64,000 bases of DNA from Spirosoma endophyticum (GCF_900112365.1 NZ_FOLQ01000001.1:992001-1056000); one strand, 5' to 3'. Shown: positions 47,027-56,265, numbered from the stretch's first letter. The notes: a model not told the origin generated them from the letters alone. Translations and numbers: made by a program.

Positions 47027-50000
47027 ATGCCAACAACATTCAGCTTACATAATCCTACTCCTGGCCTGCACTGGTACGTCAGTAAACCCCTCGGCACCGA
47101 CCAGATTGCGGCTATCCGTGATCCACAGGGCGGCCAGACCGTTAAGCAGGCTACCTCCATCCCAAGTCCTTTCGCCCGGATGGATTTAGTACGTTCCGCA
47201 TTCCTGAATCTGGCCCTCAAACCCGATCTCAGCGGCACTATCAATGATCAACGCGTTGTATCGGATTGCCTTGACGTCGGTGAGTTATTTTTCAATTACG
47301 ACAAGCTAAAGACCTACATTACCATTACCCCGTTCGATATTCGCACCGATCTCGACCGGCTTCGGCAGTCGAGCAGTCAGGGACATAAGCGGCTTGGCGA
47401 TGCGTTGAAACTGTTCCTGGATCAGGATGCGCCCGAGTACAATTTCAATGCCATCAACCGCCTGTTCGTCCTCAGTTATCGGGGTCGGGTGGTAGGTGGT
47501 ACGTCGCCCAAGACCTTATTTTTCAGTTCAGGCAACGACCTGAGTTGGGTAGATGTGTCTATGGGAAACGACCGTTTGTTCGACAATTCGGTTTGCCCAC
47601 TGCACCAGCGCGATATTGAGTACCAGAAGTTCTGGTATGCCATCAAGTTGTTCATGCCCAACTTCCGCGACCGATTCCGGGAAGTGGATGATTACCTGAA
47701 CCGCAGTCGTACCTTGCTGCAACAGCAAAATCCGACGCTTTTTTACGAACACATCGAGTCACCAAACGGCCAGCCGCTGTTGACTCGTGAGAAATTCGAT
47801 CAGGATTTCGATGAATTGACGACCGGACCCGGTGATATCGTTGAAGTACTGGGCTTTCCGCTCCGCAAGAAAAAATCCGACGTACGGGCTATTGATCAGG
47901 TCAGCGACTTCATCATTAAATCCGATAAATATGCCCGCCTGAATCCCGGCCAGCCGCGCCCGATGGCGTTGCAGAACCGCTTCTTCCGGCAGTTCACCTA
48001 CGTACCACAGGCGCAGTGGAATTCCAATACGCCTATCCCCTATTTTGCCCGCGAGTCATGGCGTGATAACCAACGTCCGTTGCCGGGTCAGCCGGGAAAT
48101 TATCCCTGGCTAACGGTCAGCGACTTACTAGAACCCTATCTTATTCGGCTGCCGTTCCCAACCGATCGCGGCCGATTCTTCGATGGGAATCTGCAAACGT
48201 CGGCCACGGACAAAGGATTTCTGTTGCCCCTCAAAAAGGATTTCTTCGACTTCTTCGACGTAGAGGATTTACTGAATGGACGCGTTCGGTTGAAAATGAC
48301 ACCGCAGGGTAGCGGCATCAACGTATCGCTCGACATTCCGGTTACGGCTCCCAACCAACCCGGCAATCAGTTCGTGACCTTCGAGCGGCTGTATAGCCCA
48401 AGCGTTGGTACGTCAACAGCGCCTAATGAATTGACCAACGAAGGAATTATCATCGAAAACTCTTTCACGGTCAATATTTATCCGTTCGTGCGGTCGGGGG
48501 CGGTTACGGTGCCTGCCGATTATCGGGTTCAACTCATTGAATCAGGTTTCGACAGTCAGAATCAATACGAGCTTTCGTATTTCGGTCAGTTGAACAACAC
48601 CGAACTTAAGCCAGAATCGAAACACCAACGTACTGTCCGCCAGCAGAATACAGACGGATCGAGCGTTTACTACGTATTGCGGCAGGAATTTGATTACCTG
48701 CAAACGCACATTCGCGCCGATGGTCGCGACATGAATGGACTACTAATTCCGCGCTGGCAGTTATACAACGGCGGTAGCAAGCAGTTTTCGTTTTCGGTGG
48801 ATTTTGGCACGACGAATACCCACATCGAATACAGCGTAGACGGCCAGACACCCCGACCATTCGACGTAGCCGAACTAACACCACAGGTCGCTACGTTGGT
48901 GGCTCCGGCGCAATACAATCCGGCGTTGTTCGAGCTATTCTTGCTCTACGATCTGGAGTTTGTGCCTCCCACGATTGGCCCCGGCCGACCCGACAACTTC
49001 CCGACGCGCACGGCGATTGCGGAGCCAATGAACCTGAGTTTCAATCAGCAAACACAGGCGCTGGCCGACTTCAATATTCCGTTTTACGTGGAGCGACAAC
49101 CGGCGGGCTCCAACCGCATTACAACCAATCTGAAGTGGGCCAAAACCAGCGACCAGACCGAACGGCGCGTGGAGGCTTTTCTGGAAGAGTTGCTGATGCT
49201 GATCAAAAATAAAGTGCTTACCGAAGGCGGCAACCTGACTCAAACAACGGTGTACTGGTTCTTCCCGGCCAGTATGACCCCCGGTCGAGTGAGTCAGCTA
49301 CGTGCCGATTGGCAGGAGCTTTATGACCGCTATATTGGCGGGGCACCGGGCCGACTCCGTGAAGTATCGGAATCGGTAGCGCCGTTCTATTATTACAAGC
49401 AAAATCCAACCCTGAGTGCCTCGGCGCGGCCCGTCATCAACATCGATATTGGCGGTGGTACGTCCGATGTGGTCGTCTATGAACGGAACGAACCCAAGCT
49501 GCTGACTTCATTCCGGTTTGCGGGAAACGCCATTTACGGCGATGCGTTCAGCGAATACGGTGCGGCCAGCCATAATGGCTTTGTCAGAAAATACGCCGAT
49601 AAAATCCAGACACTTCTGGCCAGCCAGAGTCTCGGCAATTTAAGCGACAACAACCGGCGTATTCTGGAAACTAACCGTTCGGAAGACATCATGGCCTTCT
49701 GGTTTTCGATCGAGAAAAGTAACGATGTGAAAGCCAAAAGCATGCTGTCGTTCAACGGGATGCTGGCGAAAGACGAAGACCTGAAAGTGGTATTTGTGCT
49801 GTTCTACACGGCATTGATCTACCACATCGCCCGGTTGATGAAGCACAAAGGTATTAGTCTGCCGGGTGCCATTACGTTCAGCGGTACGGGTTCGAAACTG
49901 TTGACCATCATCAGCTCCGACGATCAGATGCTGGGCAAACTGGCACGGGCTATTTTCGAGAAAGTATACGAGTCTGCCACCTACGATACGAGTGGTCTGA

Positions 50001-50464
50001 CGCTGTTCTATGAGCGCAAAGGACCGAAAGAGGTAACCTGCAAAGGCGCGTTGATGCAACCCGCCAATAGTCGCCCCGTTGATACCGAGGCCATTAGCTA
50101 CATTTATCCGGCTACCTTCAACGACGAGTTCCCGAAACTCACCTACGCTGATTTGCGGAAACCGGAAGTCATCGACTCACTCTTAAAGGAAACCAATGCG
50201 TTTATTGATTTCTTCTTTGCGCTCAATCAGCAGTTTAGTTTTGTCAGGAACCTGAACGTATCGGCGCGGTCGCTGGCCATTGCGCAACAGGAATTACGCA
50301 CCCATCTGGATACCTCACTCATGGATGGTATTCAGCGGAAAGAAGGCGACGTAGCGGCAGAGTACAGCGGTATGAACGATGCTCTCGGCGCTCCCATTGA
50401 AGAAACGTTATTCTTTTATCCGCTCATTGGTGCCATAAATAAGTTGGCAAACGCATTGGCGTAA
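47027..50464 (+). CDS. Large actin/Hsp70-fold ATPase of the NTPase cluster
   Basis: 1145 residues. The C-terminal half holds all three actin/Hsp70 nucleotide motifs: SVDFGTTNTHIEY (phosphate 1, about residue 593), INIDIGGGTSDVVVYE (phosphate 2, about 806) and ITFSGTGSKLL (adenosine, about 948). The N-terminal 590 residues carry no domain I recognise; IPSPFARMDLVRSAF near residue 45 and repeated beta-rich segments stand out. SrfB-type virulence factors are Hsp70-like proteins of similar size and are the nearest candidates, but this needs a profile search. The ATPase probably powers or assembles the membrane complex. Confidence 0.85.
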   Translation: MPTTFSLHNPTPGLHWYVSKPLGTDQIAAIRDPQGGQTVKQATSIPSPFARMDLVRSAFLNLALKPDLSGTINDQRVVSDCLDVGELFFNYDKLKTYITITPFDIRTDLDRLRQSSSQGHKRLGDALKLFLDQDAPEYNFNAINRLFVLSYRGRVVGGTSPKTLFFSSGNDLSWVDVSMGNDRLFDNSVCPLHQRDIEYQKFWYAIKLFMPNFRDRFREVDDYLNRSRTLLQQQNPTLFYEHIESPNGQPLLTREKFDQDFDELTTGPGDIVEVLGFPLRKKKSDVRAIDQVSDFIIKSDKYARLNPGQPRPMALQNRFFRQFTYVPQAQWNSNTPIPYFARESWRDNQRPLPGQPGNYPWLTVSDLLEPYLIRLPFPTDRGRFFDGNLQTSATDKGFLLPLKKDFFDFFDVEDLLNGRVRLKMTPQGSGINVSLDIPVTAPNQPGNQFVTFERLYSPSVGTSTAPNELTNEGIIIENSFTVNIYPFVRSGAVTVPADYRVQLIESGFDSQNQYELSYFGQLNNTELKPESKHQRTVRQQNTDGSSVYYVLRQEFDYLQTHIRADGRDMNGLLIPRWQLYNGGSKQFSFSVDFGTTNTHIEYSVDGQTPRPFDVAELTPQVATLVAPAQYNPALFELFLLYDLEFVPPTIGPGRPDNFPTRTAIAEPMNLSFNQQTQALADFNIPFYVERQPAGSNRITTNLKWAKTSDQTERRVEAFLEELLMLIKNKVLTEGGNLTQTTVYWFFPASMTPGRVSQLRADWQELYDRYIGGAPGRLREVSESVAPFYYYKQNPTLSASARPVINIDIGGGTSDVVVYERNEPKLLTSFRFAGNAIYGDAFSEYGAASHNGFVRKYADKIQTLLASQSLGNLSDNNRRILETNRSEDIMAFWFSIEKSNDVKAKSMLSFNGMLAKDEDLKVVFVLFYTALIYHIARLMKHKGISLPGAITFSGTGSKLLTIISSDDQMLGKLARAIFEKVYESATYDTSGLTLFYERKGPKEVTCKGALMQPANSRPVDTEAISYIYPATFNDEFPKLTYADLRKPEVIDSLLKETNAFIDFFFALNQQFSFVRNLNVSARSLAIAQQELRTHLDTSLMDGIQRKEGDVAAEYSGMNDALGAPIEETLFFYPLIGAINKLANALA

Positions 50465-50467
50465 ATG

Positions 50468-50517
50468 TAAGGCTTGATCAAATTTGACAATATCTGACAA
50501 CACTTGATCAAGCCTTA
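50468..50517 (+). repeat. 14-bp perfect inverted repeat after the ATPase gene
   Basis: Arms 50468-50481 and 50504-50517 are perfect complements with a 22-nt loop of TGACAA words. It starts 3 nt after the stop codon and lies 28 nt before the next start. No T-run is present. Confidence 0.75.
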
Positions 50518-50545
50518 AACTACTTAACCTTTACCTGACAATTTT

Positions 50546-51898
50546 ATGCTAAAACTATCGTGTATAAGCTTCGTCGGACTACTCGCGTCGGTATCGTTGA
50601 CTTACGCGCAAAACCCGAATCAGGCCGCTGTTGATACGTTGACGAAAGGCGTAGCAAAAGCTGTATTCGCGGATATTAAACAGCCCAAAGCTCAGGAAAT
50701 CTATGCACAATTGCTGGTTTGTGGGGACGGCTGCGACCCGCAACAGGTTATTCGGGGCGTTGGGAGCTGGGATCAGGTGGGGGCCAAAATGCAGGAATTG
50801 AGTGAGTTAAAAAACACGGCCCGCTTTATAGCCATGTCGCCCGCCGACGCGAACGTAACGATTCGGAAACAGTTTACTCAGTTCTATACGAAGTACAAAA
50901 ATGACAAAAACTACGGCAGACCCCTCAGTCCGCCCGTTCAGGCTATTCTGCTGGCCAAAATTGACGCACTGCTGCCACCCAATGCTACGTCGGCACCAGC
51001 ACCAACGACCGCTGCTGACCAGCCCGTTTCAGCTTCGGCAGCAGCCGAGCAATCCAGTGTAACACCAGTGGCCCTTCAGATCAGCCAATTGGAACGGAAG
51101 GTAAGAGACGAACAGGATAAACAATTTTGGATGATACTTGTAAGCGCCTTTGTTGGATTGCTGGCTGGTGCCGCAGCCGTTTATTTATTGGTGTATCGGG
51201 CAGCACGGACCGAAATACAGGAATTGCTTTCTGAAAACAAGCGGTTAAGCCACTCGCTGGACGTAGCACAACGCCCTAAGCCAACCAATGAGTCCCGGCA
51301 ACCACAGAATGATTACCGGCAAAAAGCCAATGCCTACGACGCCATTCGGGCGGAATTGGGTACGAATATTGATCCATTAGTGGCTATCCGGCAATTAAGA
51401 CAGCAGGCAACCAGCTCAACGCCAGTCCTCACACCCTCTGTACCTGTAGCGGCTCCTGAACGTAATGAGCCAATTGTAGAAACATCATCGACACCTGTGC
51501 CCGCTCCTGTTCAGTCCCAGTCAACGCCCGTTCAGCCCGCTAATACGCCCCGCTCGGAGGTATTTTATTTCCCACCACCCGATCCGAGTGGCCAGTTCGA
51601 TAATGAACAGAAATCCAGTACATTATCACCCGAATCGGCCTACCGCTTCAGCGTTGATGCCGCCAGGAAAGAGCAGGGCAGCGATCAACCGGTGGTTGCG
51701 TCGTTCCGGTTTGAGGCCGAACCCGGACGGGTAGCCCGCTTTCTGACGTATCGCAACTACATGATTGAACCCGCCTGCGAAAGTGAGAACAGTTATTTTG
51801 CCACGCACACACGTATTATCATGCGCCGGGACGGTGAGGCTGTGCTCGAGAATGGCGTCTGGCGCGTAAAGAAAAAAGCCCTGATTCGCTACGAATAA
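50546..51898 (+). CDS. Single-TM protein with signal peptide and coiled coil (NTPase cluster)
   Basis: A signal peptide ends near LTYAQ. Residues 20-150 form a helical periplasmic domain, a proline/alanine linker follows, then a TM helix at about 195-217 (MILVSAFVGLLAGAAAVYLLVY), a short coiled coil (TEIQELLSENKRLSHSLDVA), a long Pro/Thr-rich cytoplasmic linker and a C-terminal beta-rich domain of about 90 residues (VASFRFEAEPGRVARFL to ALIRYE). It could link periplasmic components to the cytosolic NTPases. The stop overlaps the next start as TAATG. Confidence 0.75.
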   Translation: MLKLSCISFVGLLASVSLTYAQNPNQAAVDTLTKGVAKAVFADIKQPKAQEIYAQLLVCGDGCDPQQVIRGVGSWDQVGAKMQELSELKNTARFIAMSPADANVTIRKQFTQFYTKYKNDKNYGRPLSPPVQAILLAKIDALLPPNATSAPAPTTAADQPVSASAAAEQSSVTPVALQISQLERKVRDEQDKQFWMILVSAFVGLLAGAAAVYLLVYRAARTEIQELLSENKRLSHSLDVAQRPKPTNESRQPQNDYRQKANAYDAIRAELGTNIDPLVAIRQLRQQATSSTPVLTPSVPVAAPERNEPIVETSSTPVPAPVQSQSTPVQPANTPRSEVFYFPPPDPSGQFDNEQKSSTLSPESAYRFSVDAARKEQGSDQPVVASFRFEAEPGRVARFLTYRNYMIEPACESENSYFATHTRIIMRRDGEAVLENGVWRVKKKALIRYE

Positions 51899-52473
51899 TG
51901 ACAAGACTATTCATTGCATTCCTTCTTTTGGGTAGTTCTGTCTACCTGTCCGGTTGTTCTGGCTGCTCGCGTTCGGGCAGCCATCAAACACACAGGACTC
52001 GACGTAGCACCACCGACTCCACAAAGAATGGAGGCAGTCAGGCACCAGCCACGGTGCCAAAACCAACACTGACTCAAATTGGCAGTGGCCCCACGGAAGT
52101 AGCGATGGAGAAGGAAAATGGCGTCTATAAAGTGCCGGTTATTGTCAATGGTGTGTCGATGAAATTCATCCTGGATACGGGCGCCAGTTTGATTTCCATA
52201 TCGGCCACCGAAGCTGAATTTATGGTCAAACAAGGTGCCCTGACCGAAAATGACATCATTGGGCAATCGAAGTTTCAGGATGCGAAAGGTGATATCTCGC
52301 CCGGATCGGTTATTCGGCTCAAATCGGTACAGATTGGCGACCGGGTTCTCGAAAACGTAACGGCTAATGTTGTCAGTAATGCTAAGGCCCCCTTGCTGTT
52401 GGGTCAGTCGGCATTGTCGCAGTTTGGTAAAATTTCAGTGGATTATCGACGGAATATGGTGACGTTCGACTGA
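51898..52473 (+). CDS. Retropepsin-like aspartic protease lipoprotein
   Basis: Lipobox LSGC with Cys20. The mature domain has the retropepsin pattern: VPVIVNGVSMKFILDTGAS (catalytic Asp at about residue 92), ISATEAEFM, then VLENVTANVV and LLLGQSALSQFGKISVDYRRNMVTF. Such TIGR02281-type clan AA proteases are usually dimeric, one DTG each. It could process a partner of the cluster in the periplasm. Translation is coupled to the preceding gene. Confidence 0.88.
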   Translation: MTRLFIAFLLLGSSVYLSGCSGCSRSGSHQTHRTRRSTTDSTKNGGSQAPATVPKPTLTQIGSGPTEVAMEKENGVYKVPVIVNGVSMKFILDTGASLISISATEAEFMVKQGALTENDIIGQSKFQDAKGDISPGSVIRLKSVQIGDRVLENVTANVVSNAKAPLLLGQSALSQFGKISVDYRRNMVTFD

Positions 52474-52575
52474 TTTTCTGTGTTTGCGTAGATGATGTGT
52501 GTTATTTTGTGGGCATAACGGCAAAATGTCCCAACACATACGATTCGTAAACAAGCTTACCCGCTCACATTCTCA

Positions 52576-54006
52576 ATGACAGAAACCGAACTGACCGACC
52601 GCCTTCGCGAAGCTATTGTTCTCGATGGCCCCGACGTTTGGCGGAGCAATGGCTATCTTCAGGATGCCCAACAGGCAGGGCTATCGCTGACCGATGCGCT
52701 GAAACGAGCGAACGAAATCAGCCAGGAAGTAGCCAATAATAACCTACTATTTCAGAACATTCAGGCACGTATTGCCCGGCTGGCTCAGCCCTCGCGCAAT
52801 CAGTTTAGCGAGCAGGATCTAAATCAGATTGTCAATGCAGCTTCATCGCTGAAACTCTCCCCCGACTTTGTCAGAAACAAGTGGGTGCCTACCGTTTTAC
52901 AGCGGTTAGCCGCGGCTTCGAAACCAGAACCGGCCGAACCCGTCCTTACACCGGCTCCTCCGACCATATCTGAACCTGTGGATCAGGTTGATACGTATGA
53001 GCAGCTAATTGAGCGGGAACCCGAACCGCCCAAGCCAACTGTTAGTGCGCCAGAACCTGCCAAACCGGTTGAACCGATTATTGAGCGATCAGTTCCCGTT
53101 TCGCCACCTACGCCCGTAGCACCTGTCATTGACCGGCCTGTGGTTCCATCAGGTCCGCCCGAGCCTCCGCCAATTGTTCGGTCGTTTACAGTTACGCCCG
53201 CCCGCATAAAAAAAGGCCAGGCGGTAACACTCGCCTGGGAAGTAGAGAATCTGCTGGCCGTCACCATCGACGATCTAGGCGAAGGTTTATCGCCGAGCAA
53301 TCGGGGTTGGGTAAAGCCGCTCAAAACAACGGATTACACACTTTTCGACGCCAATGACAATCCCCTCAGTACAGTTCGTGTGGAGGTGATCAAGCCCGAC
53401 CGAAGTGGCGTGTATGGCGTCCTGTTTGCCCTGGCATTGCTGGCCGTTATTTACTGGTTCATTAAAAGCAACAATACGCCCGAACCAGAACGGGAGCCAA
53501 AAAGCAAAATCGAACAACCGACTAAACCGTCGAAGAAGAAACGAGGGGTAAAAACGACGAGCGTGAGTCGGCAGGAGTCCGAACCGACATCGGACGTAGC
53601 AACAACTTCAGAAGCGACGGATACACCGACAGAAGCTGCCAGCGAACCAATCACTACGTTGCCCGATGTTAAAAAAAAAGAGTTGACGACCAGCAAGCCT
53701 GCTGAAGAACCCCTCGGACCTGAAGAACCCGTAACAAAACCATCGAATCCGACAGAGGCTCGTCAGGGTAAATACGTAGAAGCCTTCGGCAACAAACCCT
53801 ATGACAAGGTAGAAGTAGGGCCCGACGAACAGGGCTGGCGACGCGCCCGAAGCCACGGCCGCTGGGGGTACGTTAATGAGTTCGATGAATGGGTTATTCG
53901 ACCCGAATTCGAAGCTATAACCCCGTTTAAAGGCAACACTGCAAACGTTTTCCTCAACGGGCAGCTAATCACCATCAACCGGTCGGGGGAGCAGGTGAGA
54001 AATTAA
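52576..54006 (+). CDS. Single-TM protein with Ig-like domain and WG repeats (NTPase cluster)
   Basis: Residues 1-105 are helical (TETELTDRLREAIVLDG, DFVRNKWVPTVLQRL) and cytosolic in character. A proline-rich linker leads to an Ig-like domain (VRSFTVTPARIKKGQAVTLAWEVEN), a TM helix at about 277-294 (GVYGVLFALALLAVIYW), a Lys/Thr/Ser-rich region and C-terminal WG-type repeats (HGRWGYVNEFDEWVIRPEFE). The function is unknown; WG repeats often mediate protein contacts. It closes the plus-strand cluster. Confidence 0.78.
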   Translation: MTETELTDRLREAIVLDGPDVWRSNGYLQDAQQAGLSLTDALKRANEISQEVANNNLLFQNIQARIARLAQPSRNQFSEQDLNQIVNAASSLKLSPDFVRNKWVPTVLQRLAAASKPEPAEPVLTPAPPTISEPVDQVDTYEQLIEREPEPPKPTVSAPEPAKPVEPIIERSVPVSPPTPVAPVIDRPVVPSGPPEPPPIVRSFTVTPARIKKGQAVTLAWEVENLLAVTIDDLGEGLSPSNRGWVKPLKTTDYTLFDANDNPLSTVRVEVIKPDRSGVYGVLFALALLAVIYWFIKSNNTPEPEREPKSKIEQPTKPSKKKRGVKTTSVSRQESEPTSDVATTSEATDTPTEAASEPITTLPDVKKKELTTSKPAEEPLGPEEPVTKPSNPTEARQGKYVEAFGNKPYDKVEVGPDEQGWRRARSHGRWGYVNEFDEWVIRPEFEAITPFKGNTANVFLNGQLITINRSGEQVRN

Positions 54007-54009
54007 AAA

Positions 54010-54066
54010 TAGTCGTAACGGGGCGCCCGTGCGGTCGTAAGTCAATAGTCGCCAGTAACTGACTTA
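54010..54066. repeat. Degenerate AGTC-type repeat between convergent operons
   Basis: The 71-bp gap holds AGTCGTAA, GTAAGTCAATAGTCG and CTGACTTATG words related to the hairpins at 25.1 and 45.4 kb. Pairing is short (about 8-9 bp between 54036-54047 and 54056-54067), so it is a degenerate copy that may serve as terminator. Confidence 0.5.
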
Positions 54067-54077
54067 TGCCCCATGCC

Positions 54078-54944
54078 CTACAGCCCAATCGTCACACTAA
54101 GTTTCTGAAACGACGTCCAGTAGCCTAAACTTGTCAGACCAATTCCATTGCCGGAGAGGAATCGAAAGGGATAGGGACTGGTGCGAATTTCCCGATCATT
54201 TATAAAAAAATGCAGGTACTCGCCCCGACGCCGGATCATGAGCCGGTTACGATTTTTCTCAATGGGCACACCCGGCGCAAAAAAATCACCCGGCATATAA
54301 TCGCTAATGGTTTGCCCATTGACTTCTCGCTTAATCGATACTTCGCCCCTGGCATTCAGCGTAAACGAGCAAAAGTTGAGGGAATCTTTCACGCCAAACA
54401 ACAGCCCACCAGCAGGCACCTGCCCCGAATCGGCCAGCACATCGGCCCTAATCGTAAAAACGTCCGCATTATTCAGGTTAATCGTTGGCGGTAAGGGCAC
54501 AGAGCTAAACGCTACGCGTCGGGTATTCACATTTCGTTTCCGAATATTATAGGAGCCCAGGCCGATCTGGTAGTAATAATCACCCAGATTACCTGCTTTC
54601 CAGCGATTGCGGTTGGTAACAAAATCACCTGTAAAAGCGGGGCGAAATCCAGGCACCGAGACGGTCGATGAAGCAACAGGCGTTGTAGCAGCCTCAGGCA
54701 GTTTCGCTACGGGTTCCGCGGGCTCTGCTGAAGGACGAGGAGGAGCTTTCGAACTGCCGCCGGGTCGATTATTTCCCAGACGGGTTGTTTGCTTAAATAT
54801 CACTTTTTGCCAACCGCTGGAGGCCGAATAAATAACTGATCTTTGACGTTGCCCCGATGACTGGCTAAGGCTACCGAGCCATAACAACGCCACTAAACCA
54901 ATTGTGAGAAATAAGGGCATAGAGATTTGGGTAGTTGGATTCAT
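54078..54944 (-). CDS. Secreted or membrane-anchored lectin-fold (LamG/DUF1080-like) protein
   Basis: From the ATG at 54944: a hydrophobic N-terminal segment (MPLFLTIGLVALLWLGSL), a proline-rich linker, then about 170 residues of beta-jelly-roll type. NRNRWKAGNLGDYYYQIGLGSYNIRKR, LLFGVKDSLNFCSFTLN and GEYLHFFINDREI with GNGIGLTSLG are typical of family 16-like concanavalin folds that bind sugars. The start is one base after the preceding stop. It is the third gene of a minus-strand operon that converges on the NTPase cluster. Confidence 0.7.
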   Translation of the reverse strand: MNPTTQISMPLFLTIGLVALLWLGSLSQSSGQRQRSVIYSASSGWQKVIFKQTTRLGNNRPGGSSKAPPRPSAEPAEPVAKLPEAATTPVASSTVSVPGFRPAFTGDFVTNRNRWKAGNLGDYYYQIGLGSYNIRKRNVNTRRVAFSSVPLPPTINLNNADVFTIRADVLADSGQVPAGGLLFGVKDSLNFCSFTLNARGEVSIKREVNGQTISDYMPGDFFAPGVPIEKNRNRLMIRRRGEYLHFFINDREIRTSPYPFRFLSGNGIGLTSLGYWTSFQKLSVTIGL

Positions 54945-54945
54945 G

Positions 54946-55923
54946 TTAAAACGAATACCGGGCAACAGCCGTTAACTGTCCGGCCTGAAGTCCCGGCCAT
55001 ACCGTAATGGATGACGCTTTCTGCAACTTCGTGTTACGAACACCCCTGATAAAGGTCAGAATCACATCGGCCGCAGCCAGCACAATAGCACCCCGCGTAG
55101 CCAGAAAATAGCGCTGATGATGCATATTAGCCATTTGGTAGTAGGGCTCACCAGCCGTCATATTTTTCTGTACTGAATAGATCGCATAGTTATCCTGCGA
55201 CTTTTGCCGCTCCATTAACCCATACACGACCAAGCCATAACAACCCACCGTCAACAACGGCCGTATGCCTACTTTAGGCTTGGGCGTTTGCACAAAAATA
55301 TTGCCGATACCGGGCGCTACTGCCGATAATAATGCCCAGGCGGGCCCCACATAGCGCGTTTTCTGCTGGCGTTCTTCACGGGCGGGTAATGGTTTGGTCT
55401 CGGCGGGTTGCACATTCGTCTGTTCCGGCACCGAAACAATAGACCTTTCGGGCGTTACAGGCTTCGGCTCATTAACAGATTCCGTCACGATAGATGGTGT
55501 TGTTGGAGCCACTTCTACTTTTGGTGCGGCTACAGGAGGCTGCGCAGCCGCAATGGGGGCTGGTGACGTGAGTTGATTAGCCGTTATGGGCGAACCGGTT
55601 TTGACAAGCACTGTGGCCCGAATTTCTTCATTCAGGGCATAGCCATTCGCCAGCGCATCCCACACAATACGTCGTTCGGTGCCACTGGTAATCTGCTTAC
55701 CTACATCTCCCCGCACAAACTCAGGTGCAATCTGCAGGTTCCCCCGCAACCGGCTCTGTACGTTAAAATAAATCGAGTCCCCCGGTCGAATCGCTAGGAG
55801 ATCATACCGTATTTCAAGTTGCGATGAGTCAATAACCCGTATCTGAACATGACTAACGCGTTCCTGAGCCCAACCCGGCAAGACTAAAAATAAACCCAAA
55901 GCAATAACTAAAAATAAACGCAT
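54946..55923 (-). CDS. Envelope protein with beta-sandwich and C-terminal membrane segments
   Basis: A signal peptide (MRLFLVIALGLFLVLPGWAQ) precedes a beta-sandwich with DVGKQITSGTERRIVWDALANGY, a pattern common in secreted Bacteroidota proteins. A Pro/Val/Thr-rich linker follows, then a C-terminal part with about three hydrophobic helices (WALLSAVAPGIGNIFVQ, LLTVGCYGLVVYGLM, GAIVLAAADVILTFI) that resembles DUF5683-like domains. The function is unknown. It is co-transcribed with the lectin-fold gene and the PKD lipoprotein. Confidence 0.7.
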   Translation of the reverse strand: MRLFLVIALGLFLVLPGWAQERVSHVQIRVIDSSQLEIRYDLLAIRPGDSIYFNVQSRLRGNLQIAPEFVRGDVGKQITSGTERRIVWDALANGYALNEEIRATVLVKTGSPITANQLTSPAPIAAAQPPVAAPKVEVAPTTPSIVTESVNEPKPVTPERSIVSVPEQTNVQPAETKPLPAREERQQKTRYVGPAWALLSAVAPGIGNIFVQTPKPKVGIRPLLTVGCYGLVVYGLMERQKSQDNYAIYSVQKNMTAGEPYYQMANMHHQRYFLATRGAIVLAAADVILTFIRGVRNTKLQKASSITVWPGLQAGQLTAVARYSF

Positions 55924-55929
55924 AACAGG

Positions 55930-56265
55930 TTAATTATGGACGGTAATCTGCTTGGTGATTGTAAATTTATCGTCGCACGAATTGGCAATTGTCAGCGTAA
56001 CTGTATACGTACCCGCTTTGTCGTATGTATAGGTCACGCGCGTGCCAACGCGGCCAACTCCTTTACCATCCCCAGGGTCCCAACCAACCGCGCCAATATC
56101 CCCCTGTGGACCGTCGAGAAAGAAGGTAACATCCAGCAAGCCAGCCGTATAACCAATATTTGCCGCTGGTTTTGCGCATACCGGGAAGTTTTTCCTGGTT
56201 AGATCAAATGGCTCACAAGCCGCCATTACGAACAGGATCAATATACAGATAGAACTTTTTAACAT
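55930..56265 (-). CDS. Small PKD-domain lipoprotein
   Basis: From the ATG at 56265 the signal MLKSSICILILFVMAAC ends at a lipobox cysteine at residue 17. The remaining 94 residues form one PKD-like Ig domain: VGWDPGDGKG, VTYTYDKAGTYTVTLTIANSC, then ITKQITVHN. Such domains mediate surface contacts. It is the first gene of the three-gene minus-strand operon, six bases before the next start. Confidence 0.85.
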   Translation of the reverse strand: MLKSSICILILFVMAACEPFDLTRKNFPVCAKPAANIGYTAGLLDVTFFLDGPQGDIGAVGWDPGDGKGVGRVGTRVTYTYDKAGTYTVTLTIANSCDDKFTITKQITVHN

